In this document: positions 37,701 through 49,690 of the stretch, piece by piece
How the letters are laid out: each line of letters begins with the position of its first letter
How positions within the stretch are numbered: position 1 is the first letter of the stretch
Assembly (NCBI GenBank): GCA_013398615.1
Contig: VZSR01000598.1
Coordinates: forward strand, 2,393,521-2,457,520
Reading direction: 5' to 3'
Length of the DNA: 64,000 nucleotides
From: Brachypodius melanocephalos
Lineage: Eukaryota; Chordata; Aves; Passeriformes; Pycnonotidae
Position numbers and translations under genes: made by a program
The notes under the pieces: model-generated
Told to the model about the DNA's origin: nothing
The model's database searches: none
The model's input: the letters and a program-made list of their open reading frames with translations, nothing else

Positions 37701-40700
37701 CCAGGCAGCTTGAATGGAGAATAGACTGGGGCCTGGGGGAAAACAAGCCTTGCTTTCACTTGAGAAGGTTGTGCAGGAGAGGAAACCTCACACCGCCTGT
37801 GCAGCTGCCCAGAACAACTGGGACCATTGTGCTGGTGGCACTTGTGGAGCTGAGCTTGACCCTGCCAGCAGCTGGGGGTGGCAGGACCCTGGGGCAGGAA
37901 TTGGGGGAGGCTGTGATGTTTTCAGTCAAAGCTGTCCCAGCCGTGTTGGAGTTCCACTGGGATCCATGAAAACTCATCCCTGGCTCCGGCAGCCACTTCT
38001 CCCACCCCAGGACAGCGTCCAGGCTGCACCCATGGGACCTGGCTGAGCCCCCACTGGGTGTCTGGGGGCAGTTTTAGAGAAGAGATCTCTAAAATCTCCT
38101 GTACAACTCTCATTTATGGTTGTCCTGAATTTGGAAAGAACCCCCCCAAACCACGACTTGCCCATTTTCAGTATTAAGTTTGACCTGAATGAGCTCCTCT
38201 CTACTGGTGGGTAATAGAAGCTGAATGGCATAAATAAAATAGGTAACAGATAAATTGATTGTTTTCATTGTGTGGCTGTTGATAAGGTAATTAGAGGGTT
38301 TTTTTCTGATATATATGGTAATTGTAACCTGCTGGATTCTGCAGCGTGTTTATTTAAATCACAGCATATATTTTAGTGAGAGATGTGTTGACCCAATTGC
38401 CAAAGTAAGTTTGTAATGAAAAGCCTCTCAGCCTGCATGTCCTCTGCTGCTCTCTGGCTTCTGGAAGTGACTGAAGGAAACAGCACTTCACTGCTGCTGA
38501 AATCATCCCCAGAGTGCTGTTTAATGGCAGCCTGATGGATTAACCTCATTAAAGGTGCTGGTGTTGTACAAGAAAGCAAAATACTCCTGGAAAACTCAGG
38601 AAGCTTCCTTCATTGTGCAGAGTTCATTCCAAGCCTCCTCTGTGACAAAAAAATGTCTAAAACCCCTGTTTTAATCCTATTGTAGGTGCTGGTTTGCCTG
38701 GTGCTCTGCAGGGCACATTTCAGGGGTCAGGTGCTGCAGGAATGAGAGAAACTGCTGGATTTTGTGCTTCTGGGGAGGAAAGGACATCCTCAAGCATCAG
38801 CATCATGACTCCACTTGTGTTTGGCAAGCTGGTGCTGCTGGCCTCTACATTTATCTCTCTTTTTCTCAGACGGCTGCTGGTGGTTGGGTTTATGCCCTGC
38901 TGATGAGCTGTGCAAAGAAATTATGTTCCAGGCTCATTTTGTTCTCACTCTTCTTGAAAGTGAGTTCTCCTGCACAGTTCTCCTTCAGAGAGTTTGATCA
39001 GTTCATACACTTGGTGGATTCATAATGATTTTTTTTTTTCCATTTGGGAGTCAGAACATGTTTTAATTAATTAATTTTCAAATTGATATCTCCTTAATCA
39101 TCACTGCCTCAGACCCTGCAAAGTATTTGCATCTTATAATTTAAGTGCTTTGAAACTGGCTATCAAGTGAAATTGTTAACCAGGCTGAGATGAAATTCAC
39201 ATTTGCACCTTAATCTCGTCTGAGCATTTTCAAGTGCTGGAAGTTAATTACATCCATGGTAGTCCTTTGATACTTGAGTAATTTTGGAGCACAATGACTT
39301 AAATTTGTGCTCATTGCCTGTTAGAAATTTCACTCCTCAGCTGACACAGAAAATTCTCCTTGTGCTGTCTGTTCTTCCTGTGGGTCCAGCTGGATTTGTG
39401 GGCAGCATTTGGGTCGTGGATTCCTGAGAATTGTTGCCAGTGTTTCATTTACTGAGAGCCCAAACCTTCCAGGTGTGGATCAGCTTTCTGCAGGTCGAGG
39501 ATCTCTTCAGCTCCTGGAGTCGGGGGCTTTTCTTTGGGCATCCTCAGTGCTTGTTGGCATTGTGCTGAGCATCCCTGCCTGGATGGAAGGTGCTGAGCCT
39601 CATTCCTGATGGAGCAGCTCCCCATGGTCCTTGTGAGGGAGAGCCAGGGCTCCTTTCCCTTCTCTACAGCAGACTCCCAGCCAGGCATAATTTGCCCACA
39701 GAGCCTCAGCTGCCTTTTTGAAGAATGGGGCAATTGCTGCCCTTGCATCTCTGCAAAATATTCTGGAGTCCTTAGGCTGGAGTTTCTGCACCTACCGACT
39801 CAGAATCATGAACTGCTTCATGAAATGCTCTGGAAACAGCAAATAACTCCCATCTGTCCTCTGCTCTCCCATCCCCACGGATCAAAGCCACAGAGGTTGT
39901 GTAAGCAGGGGAATGCTGGATGACTTTTGCTTTCCAGCAGGCAGTGGGGAGTTTGAATTTGGATTTCTGACAATGATGCAGCTTGTTGGAGCCATTCCCC
40001 ATTGAAATGGGGTCTTATTCAGCACTGCTAATAAGAGGGTAAAGGCAGCTAAATACAGCTGTCTTCCTCAGTGTCATTTGGGATTTATTAGCAAATATGC
40101 AGTGGAATTGAATCCCTTGTAAGTACCCTGCAGCTAATGGTAGATAGCAATTAGCTGAAATGACTACTGTGGAGCACTGATGCTGCATCAGTGAGGGGAC
40201 AGGAATTCTGGAGCCAGCACACAGACCCAGCAGCTTCCAGAACTCCCTGGAGTTTGGATTTTCTGTTTCACGCCCTTAGCAAAAGACTGCGGTGAAAATC
40301 GCTGGGTCTGGGTAATCCCCGGAGCTGCAGCTTGAACAAACACTTCCCCAGCAGCGCTAAGTGCGTGTGGATATTATTATTTTCGGCTCAGGGGTCACTG
40401 AAAGGACTCACTGCAGTGTTCCTACCAGTGGAAGTGTGTGGAGTGGGGATCTCCTCCCCTCCAGATGTGAAGGGGTCTGGCCCAGCTGCTTGGAACCAGT
40501 TCAGAGGTTGGGGAGGACTGGGTGCAGCATTCACGGGTTCATCCCTGACCTTTTCCTCTCCAAACTCAACAGGAGGTTCTTTTTCCTTCCCCTCACTGAT
40601 GAGGTGAGGTGTAGGTCAGGGTGTCCCAGGGGGCTCTGCCTTTTGCCTGGAGGGGAACCAGCTCCTGTGTGCCGCTTTCCAGCTTCCAAAAGCGCTTTGA

Positions 40701-43700
40701 ATCAGGCTCATTTCATGGATATCTTGATTTGTTTGCCACCCTCCCTGCCTGTCAGGAGGGGATTGGTGCTGGGGGTGTGATTGGGTGGGGAGTGAGGGGC
40801 TGTGCTGGCCACGTTCCACCAGATCTGCCTTTGGGAGGGAGATAATGGAATATTTTCATTATTCTCCTGCCACGTTGCTGCTGGGTGTGTGGATGATGGA
40901 GAGGAGCAGTGTGGATAAGAGGGATCTGAGTGATGGATTGGTGCGGTGCCGTGGCAAGGAGATGATATTTAAGGGTAGGAAGTTGAAATCCTCTGTATTT
41001 AGGAGCAAATAATGAGATTTTCTTAAAGACTGGAGCTCATTTGGGAGTAAATGAGAGAGAGAGGCAGGTGTGGATGTGCTGGACCTGCCTGGGGCAGAGT
41101 AAACAGGGAAAACTGCCCAAAACCCTTTGGGAGAGTGCCCCAGGCAGAGGAGAGCAGTGGCCTGAGGCGAAGTGGGCGTAAATTCACAGTGAATAAACTC
41201 GGGCTGTGCCTCAGGAGGATCTGGAAGCTTTCCTCAGGTAGGGAAACAAAGGAAAATATTGGGACCACTCCCCATCAGCGGAGGGGACACATCCCCAAGG
41301 CTCTGAAGCCACCTGGTCCTGGTGGTTCAGAGCCATCAGCTCCCTCTCAGGTACAGCAGCAGGGCTGGGAAAGGAAATTGCTAAAGGGGGATAATTCCCA
41401 GCTTGATTGACTGGCAGCAGGCCCTTCAAGAAAGTAATTATTTAAATGCACGTTTAGTTCGTTAAGCCATTGAATATGCATTTATACTGAGCACCTGGTA
41501 AATCTGCTCCTTTTTTGGTTCGGAAGAAATGTTTAATTGCCCGTCACCAGTGCTCTGAAATCAGATTTATTTTTGTACAAAACCTAATCAGATTGCAAGT
41601 AAGATGCTAAAATCTGTTGTTTCACTAACTCATATCAATAGAAATACTAAGGGGGATTTTTTTTTTTTTACTACTCTTGGTGGTTTTGATGGGTTTTTTT
41701 CTGCCTTACCTTCTGTCTAAAAGCTTGGAGTTTTGAACCTCACAAGGTCTGATTGGGAATGAGCTTTGCAATCGCCCCCACTAACATGAATCAAATATCT
41801 ATAAATACCTTTCCTTTTCCCTTTTCTCCCTTTTTTTAAAGGCAGTTTCACCTTGCAGGCAGGAAGAGGTTCTCTTGCCCTGTGATACTTGCAATATTTA
41901 AGGCAGCAGACAACTGACCCCAGGCTCTGTCTGGTGACAGGATAATTTTCTGTGTACCCTGATGGATTTGTTGGCAGCAGTGTCAGGTTTGCTGTGAGCA
42001 AGGAAGCCCTGAGCAGGGTGTTGGGAGGTCTGAGTGTGTGGTGTTCCCACTCTGGGGACCTCTATCATCCCCTAATTATAATATCCTAATTATAGTGTTT
42101 GACAGCAGTCATGGTGATGGTTGATAATGGCACTGGTGGCACCTTGTGCTGTTCCTGTTATTTCTCACTTCACAGTGTCCTTGGCTTCCCCAGCACCCCT
42201 GGGACTCTCTGCCTTCTCCAAATTGCTGGAAACATTTGATATATGTAAAGATTTCTGTATTTTACCTTTTCCAAAGGCGCATTTTTGCCGTGGAGTTCTT
42301 TGAACGAGCTTGCAGCAGGCAAAAAGGCAATCTGTGCTCCAGCTCCTCATTAGCTGCTGCCTGACAGTGATGGGTGACCCTGGGAATTCATGTTCAAGGC
42401 TGCTCCTCCCGTTTTCCTCAGCTCTCTCTGCCTTCACATCAGTTATCCTTTAAAGAAAAACTTGAGGAGGAGGGAGGGGAGGCCCTGCCCATGCTGGATT
42501 GGGAAGAGTTTTCCTCCTGCCTGTCACTGCACAGGGGAAGGTCACCCTTTTCTGCCTGTGAGTGTGAGAAGCAACATCCATTCCTGGACTGGGGACCGGC
42601 AGGTGTCACATTAATGGGGACCAAGTCATCTGCCACCCACTCATTCCCCCTGGCAGAATCCTGGGCAGATTGCTGAGTGCATTTGTGGCCAAACACTGCA
42701 TTTAAATGTGGCCTCAGCCCCACTGCTTGGCTCTGCCTTTGGAGCTCTGGGTGTGTGTTCAGAAAATGCACAGAGAGCAGAAGAAGGGGTAGGGGAGGGC
42801 TTGGACCTTGCTGTCATCGACTGTTTTCCCTTCACTGCTCTGTCAGGGTGGTTCAGGTTTGTCCTTTCAGTTCTGTTTTGTGGGCTTTGGAAGCTTTTTA
42901 AAGTGGAATTTTAGTGCGCTTGAGATTGTTCCTCAACCTTTGGTTGATTCCCTGCCCTTGGCATTGTGTTCCTGCGTGCTTTTGAGCCTGAAGTGATTGA
43001 ACTGCACGCAAAGGTGCTTCCCAAAAGGGAAGGTGGGTGCGTTTTCCACGGTTTCTATTAACAGTTGCAATCCTTGCTGATGTCCAAGGCTGGACAGCGC
43101 AGGATGCAGGGAAAAGCTTCCTGTCTCTTCCCCCTGTTTGCTCAGGTCCCGGGCCCAGCAGTGATGTTAATTAGATAAGTCAGATACTCTGCAGAGCAGC
43201 CTGTTCAAGGACAAACAGATTTTAATTAAGGGCTGTGTGCACTGGAAGGTCATGTCACTGCCTTGTGCCTGGACAGTTACTATGGGAACACCAGGAAAGC
43301 GCCCACAGAGGGTGAGGGTGGCACAGAGTGGGCTCTGGGGCACAGAATTCGCTTTGAGTGTGGCAGATGTGGTCCCCCCCTTGCAGTGTGCACCTGAGTT
43401 GTGTTGCTGTGGGAATGGGAATCTTCACTTCAAGCTCTTAAACTCACCAAGAAGTTCCACGTGAGCTGGACAGCAACAATGTGAATTTGGGAAATCGATC
43501 TCCACCCCAGTTCTTTGGACTGTTTACAGCTGGTGAACTCAATTTCTCAAAGATGGGTATTGGAAAGAGTTTTGTTAGGTTTGAAATTAGAGCTCGAGGT
43601 GGGTTGAAATTCAAGGTCAGGTTAGTTTGCCTCTGTCTCTGCCATCTTCTACCTGGAATCCTGCATTAACTCCAGTGGTAGTGGCTCATTCCTGCATTTC

Positions 43701-45507
43701 AGGTCCCCTCAAGATTCACCCCCACTAAGCTGCCTGAAGTTAATCCTGCTGATTTGATTTGAGTGCAAGGTGTTCCTTGCCTTCCTTCAGTCCCAAAGCT
43801 CCTTTGGGCTGTTTGGGATGTATCAGCAGAGACTTTTCAATATCTGATGATGATGCAGGATCTACAAACCATGGATGTACCCTGGGACTGATGAAATCTT
43901 GCTGGAATCTCCAGGCAGAAACTCATTAATTTTCATGTGGTCCAGCAAGAGGATCAGCAGAGAGAAGTTAAGTGTTTTTAATCTTAATATTTTTATTCCG
44001 GCTATCAAACAGAAGCAGCTTTCTTGTATAAATAAAATAGCCACTCAGATGTGGGCTTTGCTTTGGAATGAAGTGTTTGTCTGGGAGTTTGAGATGGGAG
44101 CTCACAGGAGCTGCTTCACAACCCCCTTCTCCCTCTTGTTACCTGGTGGCTTTGGGGACAAATGAACAGCGAGGCAGAAGAGGTCACAGGTGTGTTTGGA
44201 GAGTTTAAAACCAGGTTTTATGCTATTTTTTCTTTTGTTTGGCCAGTCCTTGTGGTTGCCCTACTTTGGAGGATGCCAAGCTTTGGGTGTTTGGAACCGC
44301 ACGGAGCCGACTCAGCAGGGAGACTGCCAGGGAAATGGGCTGGGATTTCAGACAGTTCATGAACTGCTCATGCAGGAGCTGCCTTTGTTTCCTGGCAGCT
44401 GAGCAGGCACTGTTCTGCCTGTTTGTAGGGAAAACCTGGCAGGGTTGGCGTTTCCTCCCTGTGCCCCTCGGTGCTGGTGTGGGATGGCAGGAGACGTGGG
44501 AGCACAGCCCTGGAGCAGCTGTGTCCTGGAGCTGGTGTGTGCAGGGCAGGTTGTCCTTGGTCTGCAGAGCTCCTGACTGCAGGGCTGGGCCTGGGCTTGG
44601 GCTCCTGGGTGGTTTTGGGGAAGCCTCTTCCAGGGCTCAGCAGGGATCTGCTCCAGGAGGAGGCAGCTGGGCAGAAGGCTGCTCTGGGGCTGGGTACCAC
44701 AAACTTTCTCCAAGTGCTGAGAACAGACTGGAAACCACCTGTGAGCGTTTATTATCCTCTGACAGACCCTTGATGTTCTGCCTCTGGACAGGGGATCTCT
44801 GTTTTTTTTTTTTTTTTTTCCTCAGCAGATGTCCACCTTTGACCTAGATAGTTTTGACTCTTCCTGCTCAATTTATTTTTAAAAGAGCAAAGAGAAGCAG
44901 CAGGAGAGAGGAGCAGGAACATGCTGTGTCCATCTCCCTTGGGAAGGGGCTGGCTTTGCAGCAATGAAAGCTTGGGAGCCCCTTTGGAGAATTTGGGATA
45001 GACATGGTCCAACAGGGACAGCTGTGACGTAGAGAGGACTTGGTGGAGCACTCAGAAGGGAGTGTTTTCCTTCTCTTGAAGCACTGTCACTGCTCACAGT
45101 GCTCTTTCTGACAGCATGGAGTGTGCCAGTGCCAAAGGTGTCAGAAAATGCACAGGAGGAAAGCTGGCCTGGAGGCCAGTGTGCCGAGTGCCTGTGGAAA
45201 AAGTGACAGCAGGAGAGTTAATGAAAAGCAGACACAGAGCACTGGGAGCTGCTCAGCCAAGAAAATCTGCACAGTCCAGGGTTTTCTCTGGTATCCAGCA
45301 AAAACCTGTTACAGTTTGGCTTCCCTCTCTTTTACCCCAGGGAAAATGGTTCAGGTGTAAATGCCTGGATATGTGACTTCTGCAGCAGCTGGAACAGGTG
45401 TTACTCCTGATGATTCCATGTCTTGGAAGCAGGAGCCCTGAGCTTTTTGTCCAGATTCCTGCTGAGAATCCAGGGGCTGTCTTTGGTTGCTTGCAGATGT
45501 GATCTGT
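25757..45507 (+). other. Presumptive GPSM1 intron 1 / upstream region
   Basis: About 20 kb has no exon I can support. On the plus strand it is visibly rich in G and T (for example 26041-26100 has 21 G, 23 T, 11 A, 5 C), as expected of a transcribed non-template strand. The longest frame without N is 260 codons at 36119-36901 on the minus strand, which I regard as a by-product of that skew. AT-rich, repeat-free islands at about 31020-31460, 39030-39330, 40020-40190 and 41430-41650 look like possible conserved non-coding elements. No first coding exon ending in phase 2 was found. Confidence 0.45.
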
Positions 45508-45606
45508 AAATCAGAGAATCTTAGAGTGGGTTGGGTTGAAAAGAACATTAAAGATCATATCATTCCATCTCTGTCCATGGGCAGGGACACCTTCCCCTTG
45601 AAGGTG
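45508..45606 (-). mobile_element. Short CR1 3' end just upstream of GPSM1 exon 2
   Basis: The plus strand reads TCAGAGAATCTTAGAGTGGG, TTGGGTTGAAAAGAACATTA, AAGATCATATC and then CCATGGGCAGGGACACCTTCC. This is the reverse complement of the last ~100 bases of an avian CR1. It is in minus orientation and ends about 130 bases before the splice acceptor of GPSM1 exon 2. Confidence 0.88.
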
Positions 45607-45735
45607 GAATCTGAATGCTCCTGTGTTTTGAGTCCAGGGGAAAATGTAAAGGTAAAACAAACTGTGACCATTGCAGAGCTGAGTGGGAGCACTGCAGCCA
45701 AACTCCTCTAGAAACGATTCCCTTGGTTTTGGCAG

Positions 45736-45957
45736 GATGGAGGCATCCTGCCTGGAGCTGGCCCTGGAAGGAGAGCGATTGTGCAAGGCTGGGGACTTCA
45801 AAGCCGGGGCAGCCTTCTTCGAAGCAGCAGTGCAGGTGGGGACAGAGGACCTGAAGACTCTCAGTGCCATCTACAGCCAGCTGGGCAACGCCTATTTCTA
45901 CCTAAAGGAGTATTCCAAGGCCCTGCTGTACCACAAACACGACCTTACCCTGGCCAG
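45736..45957 (+). CDS. GPSM1: GPSM1 (AGS3) exon 2: TPR 1-2
   Basis: GPSM1 is a receptor-independent activator of G-protein signalling. Its N-terminal TPR array binds partners such as Inscuteable and LKB1, and its C-terminal GoLoco motifs hold GDP-bound Gi alpha. This exon follows acceptor TTTTGGCAG and ends in AG before donor GTGAGT. The first base completes a codon from the preceding exon, and the frame then runs MEASCLELALEGERLCKAGD onward through the first two TPR helix pairs, ending HKHDLTLA plus a split Arg codon. This block is nearly invariant in GPSM1/GPSM2 proteins. The ATG at 45737 could serve as a start, but vertebrate GPSM1 normally has about 20 residues upstream, so I treat it as internal. 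Intron 2 (429 bases) holds nothing notable. Confidence 0.96.
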
Positions 45958-46386
45958 GTGAGTGTGTCAGCACTGCTTTGTCCTCATCAGACACAGCCTG
46001 GAGTGAGGGCAGGTTCTGAACCCAGAAATACACATCCAGAACTGGCCCTGAGGGTGATTGTCCCGTGGAGAACTTGAGACACACCAAGGATGGGTCAGCT
46101 GCCTTCAGAGCAGGGAGGTGGAGAAAGGGATGTGGCTCTGAGGAGGGTGCCTGGAGCAAGGGCAGGGCAGTGTCCACTTCTGTCCCCAGGTACTCCCTGT
46201 AATGACCTGCAGTCATTAGAGCACTTCTGAAACAGCAAATGAGGAACAAGGATCTGCCTCCAGAATTGTGGGAGCCCGTGGGAAGCTCTCCAGCCAGGTG
46301 TCTGTGCTGGGAAGCTGCAGTTTAAATCTGCCTTCAGCAGCTGGTTAATAAAAGTCTCTGAGCTCTTCAACACCTTCATCTTGTAG

Positions 46387-46522
46387 AACCATTGGGGACC
46401 GAATTGGAGAAGCCAAGGCAAGTGGCAACCTTGGGAATACCCTGAAAATCCTGGGGCAGTTTGATGAAGCCGTGGTGTGCTGCCAGAGACACTTGGACAT
46501 TTCTCGGGAGCAGGGAGACAAG
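46387..46522 (+). CDS. GPSM1: GPSM1 exon 3: TPR 3
   Basis: The acceptor TTGTAG precedes 46387 and the donor GTAATG follows 46522. The first A completes the AGA arginine codon, then 45 codons follow, ending ...SREQGDK in phase 0. It carries the GEAKASGNLGNTLKILGQFD repeat and the CCQRHLDIS helix, the canonical LGN/AGS3 third TPR. The GNLGN turn typical of this family is intact. Intron 3 is only 308 bases. Confidence 0.96.
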
Positions 46523-46830
46523 GTAATGGGGTTCCACCAGGAAATATTTCCTGGCTTTAAAAATAACCTGTCTGCAAGTCAGTAAAAGTGATCTGGTGAA
46601 AGGTGGGCTTTGGGAGGAGCTGCAGGGTGAAGCTCTCCCTTCTGCCATCACACATTTTGTGCTGCTGTGAGGGTGAGGATGGGAGAGGAAAATGGGGGCT
46701 TGTGGTTCTGGAAGGTGGGAGAGGAAAAATGGAGGCTTGTGGTTCTGCCCATCCCTGCCCAGCAGTAGAAAGGTCCACATGGGGATGTGAAGTGCAATTC
46801 CTTGCTGTTGCCTGTTCTTCTTCTCTTTAG

Positions 46831-46973
46831 GTAGGTGAAGCCAGAGCTCTCTATAATATAGGGAATGTTTACCATGCAAAGGGAAAGCATTTATCCTGGA
46901 ACACAGCCCAGGACCCGGGCCACCTGCCTCAGGAAGTCAAGGACACACTACAGAAAGCTTCAGAATATTATGA
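46831..46973 (+). CDS. GPSM1: GPSM1 exon 4: TPR 4 with GPSM1-specific insert
   Basis: A pyrimidine tract ending TCTTTAG precedes the exon and a strong GTAAGT donor follows it. It begins in phase 0 with VGEARALYNIGNVYHAKGK and ends with GA, completed as Glu in exon 5. The insert after the first helix, LSWNTAQDPGHLPQEVKDTL, is the segment that separates GPSM1 from GPSM2/LGN. Here it clearly follows the GPSM1 pattern, which settles the paralog. The insert is slightly shorter than in human GPSM1 as I recall it. Confidence 0.96.
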
Positions 46974-48065
46974 GTAAGTACCCAAGCTTGGCCAGCCCCT
47001 TCTCCTGCAGAGAACAGGGCCACTGACTGAGAATTTTCAGGTTGTAACAGATTATGAATATTTCTCTGAGATGCCAAGCTATGTTGGCAAATTAATCTCA
47101 AGGAAGGTGAGGAAAGGTCTTTTATAAAATCGGAGCTAAAATTCGTGCTGGCGTTGGCTTTGTAAGACTCAGTGTGGTTTGAATCGTGATCGTGCACCAG
47201 TCTGCTGCTTCCCAGAGCTGTGTTGGGAACTCTCAGCTCCCGTGGCCCCTGCTGCTCTCTGCTGGCCTCTGTGAGGATGGATCCCTGCGTGTTTCCATCC
47301 CTGTCACCCAAGGGAAGAGTCACTTTGAAGTCCTGGTTTTTTTCTCAAGGATCTGCACTTTATCTCCCTTGTCACAACCTTCCTTTTCCTGAATCATTTC
47401 AAAGGTCACTGTCATGTGCCACACGGGAAGGTTGGCAGCAGAATTTTGGGCTCGTGTTTTTCTCCTCTTACTTCAGGGTTCTGCTTTTGTGATGCAGTTT
47501 TTTTAAATGGGCTTTTTAAGTGAAGAGAGTGATAAGATCTCATATCCCTGCCCTCATATCTGAGGATGTGATAGTGCCTATAAATAACTCACCCTTTTTC
47601 CAAAGAGTGATGCATGCAGCATAGCCAGGGGGGTAAATTTGTGCCAGTGGTGAGTGCTCCACCATTCTCTGTGTGCTGTGTGCATAAAGGGGGTAAAAAC
47701 AAGATAAAGAAATGCCAGGAAGCTCCCAGGGCAGAGAGCTGGCATGGGACTGTGGGTCTTGCCTCTCTCCCTGGAGCAGGACAGGGAAATCTCCCTGTGC
47801 CCCTGGTCCTGCAGTGAGGTGGCCGTTTCTGATTTAGTGTGGGATGGATCAGACCGGGTGTGTGAGCACAGCTGTGATTCCTGCACCGAGCCACCCATTG
47901 CCTGAGGGGACAGAGCAGCAGGACCTGCACCCCTGGGGTGACCAGCACAGGTCACCAACCTGTGACAACTGGGAGGGAAATGCCTTCCCCAGGGCTGCCT
48001 CTCCTTCCTTTCAGTGCTCCTCGCAGGGCTGTGGCTCATGGATGTTCTGCCCTGGTGTCTTTCAG
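46974..48065 (+). other. GPSM1 intron 4
   Basis: About 1.1 kb between exons 4 and 5. Open frames on both strands near 47.6-48.0 kb are not supported by splice sites or protein-like composition. I see no repeat. Confidence 0.7.
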
Positions 48066-48189
48066 GAGGAACCTGTCCCTGGTGAAGGAGCTGGGGGACA
48101 GAGCTGCCCAGGGCCGGGCTTACGGCAACCTTGGCAACACCCAGTACTTACTGGGCAACTTCAGTGAGGCCATTGCCTTCCACAAGGAG
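48066..48189 (+). CDS. GPSM1: GPSM1 exon 5: TPR 5
   Basis: The acceptor TCTTTCAG precedes 48066 and the donor GTAGGA follows 48189. One base completes Glu and 41 codons follow, RNLSLVKELGDRAAQGRAYG through the GNLGNTQYLLGNFSEA turn to HKE, ending in phase 0. It is nearly identical to the mammalian protein as I know it. Confidence 0.96.
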
Positions 48190-48861
48190 GTAGGAGACCC
48201 CTACTGTCCCCCAGCTGTTTTCCTCCCTCTTGTGTGAACCCCAGGGTGTTGTACCTGTTGTACCAACTCACACTGAGCAAATCTTACTCCAGCCCCCATC
48301 AGCACCTCGTGAGCAGCTTGAGGGAAGGGTGCTGTTGGCTTGGAAACCAGAGGAGGTATCCAAGGGCACGTTGCAGCTGGGTCTGGCAAGGATTTTTTGG
48401 GTTTTTTTTGGTTTTTTTTTTCCTGCTCTTAATTTGTCTCAGTCTAGATTTTAATAAATGCAAGCCATGAATTTAATTAAGCTGCTGAAAGAGCTGTTGA
48501 TCAAGAATAAATGCTGCTTGTACAGCATAATAACTTTCTGCAAAGCTTTACAGGGAGGTGAGGTGACAAAGTCCCTGCCCCAATTCAAATGCAATTTAGC
48601 TTCTGTTGCAGTGTGCGTGTCAGGTCCCTTCCAGTGGAAGGTGGAAATTCACTGCTCCTCTGGTTTTTAAATGCTGGGAGGAGAGCACTGGGATGCACCA
48701 TCACTCCCACTTTTCCAAGAGCTTTTCCTGATGCTGAATTGCAGAAAAGGGAGAGGTTTCCTGCTGCTCCCACCCCTGGCAGGCAGGTTCATCACAGCCT
48801 GTGGGAAATCCAGGCACAGAAAATCCTCAAAACCCTGTGCATGCCGGCCCAGATATCAAAA

Positions 48862-49275
48862 TGAACACAGGGTTTGACTTGAGGCCTTGGAAAAGGCTTC
48901 CAGACAAGAATGTGGGTTTGTAATATAGATGGAGACATATTAAGCTGTGTAGTGGAAAGTTTAAAGGTTTTTAAGTTAAGATATAGAAGCAGTTATAAAG
49001 GTAATAAGAAGTTTTAAGGTGTAGCAAGTAGTTTGTGTGTCACCGTATGACTGGATAAAAAAAGCCTGCATTGTGCCAGGACGTGTGACACAGTTTAATT
49101 AGCCATTGGTGTGAAAGTGAAAGTTGAAACAATCTGTGTGGCAGTAGATTATTGGCTAATAAACCTTGTAAACCTCTTGTTGCCTGTGGTCTTGTGACCA
49201 CTGACCACGAAGACGTTCTCACTCCTTGAGACTGAGGCAATAAATCACGATTTGTTGTGTCCCAGTGGTTCCAAC
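48862..49275 (+). mobile_element. Probable solo LTR of an endogenous retrovirus, sense to GPSM1
   Basis: This AT-rich block inside GPSM1 intron 5 differs in composition from its surroundings and has LTR-like order: an ATAAAA TATA-like box at 49055-49060, then AATAAA at 49158-49163, a C/T-rich stretch, and a second AATAAA at 49239-49244 followed by a GT-rich tail. There are no gag, pol or env sequences nearby, so it would be a solo LTR. Its text resembles passerine ERV LTRs I have seen, but I cannot name the family. I found no flanking target-site duplication, and the ends are approximate (start TGAACA, end CCAACA). It ends about 106 bases before exon 6. Confidence 0.6.
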
Positions 49276-49381
49276 ATCCATCTCCTCGTAGCAGCCCTAA
49301 AAGCCGCCCCTCAGGGGAGCTGCTGTGGCACAGCGAGGTGTCCCCTGTGCTGACTGAGCCGTGTCTGTGTGCCTGCTGCAG

Positions 49382-49497
49382 CGCCTGGCCATTGCCAAGG
49401 AGTTTGGGGACAAGGCAGCCGAGCGCAGAGCCTACAGCAACCTGGGCAACGCCCACATCTTCCTGGGCAGGTTCGACATCTCCGCCGAGTACTACAG
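49382..49497 (+). CDS. GPSM1: GPSM1 exon 6: TPR 6
   Basis: The acceptor GCCTGCTGCAG precedes 49382 and the donor GTGAGG follows 49497. It starts in phase 0 with RLAIAKEFGDKAAERRAYSN, continues through LGNAHIFLGRFDISAEYY and ends with AG, completed as Arg in exon 7. The AERRAYSNLGNA block is a family signature shared by GPSM1 and GPSM2. Confidence 0.96.
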
Positions 49498-49690
49498 GTG
49501 AGGGAGTGCCAGGGGCTGCTCCCTGGGAATCCTGAGCTGTCACAGCCAATCCTTCAGCTCCAGGGGTTGTGACAAGGGACGTGGGGGTGGCAGGGCTGCT
49601 GTGGTGGGTGATGCAGGGTGTTGCTCCAAGGGGTGACTTCCCTGTGGCCTGGCAGTGACCACGCTCTTCGTTCCCACCTGTTCCCTGCAG

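Noticed and set aside
43276..43289. Second X-box-like sequence (GTTACTATGGGAAC)
   Set aside because: It deviates from the RFX consensus inside the half-site and lies in intron 1 of GPSM1 with no CpG or promoter context.
44239..44847. 202-codon plus-strand frame
   Set aside because: It is Cys/Trp/Gly-rich, ends in translated poly-T, has no splice or homology support, and lies in GPSM1 intron 1.
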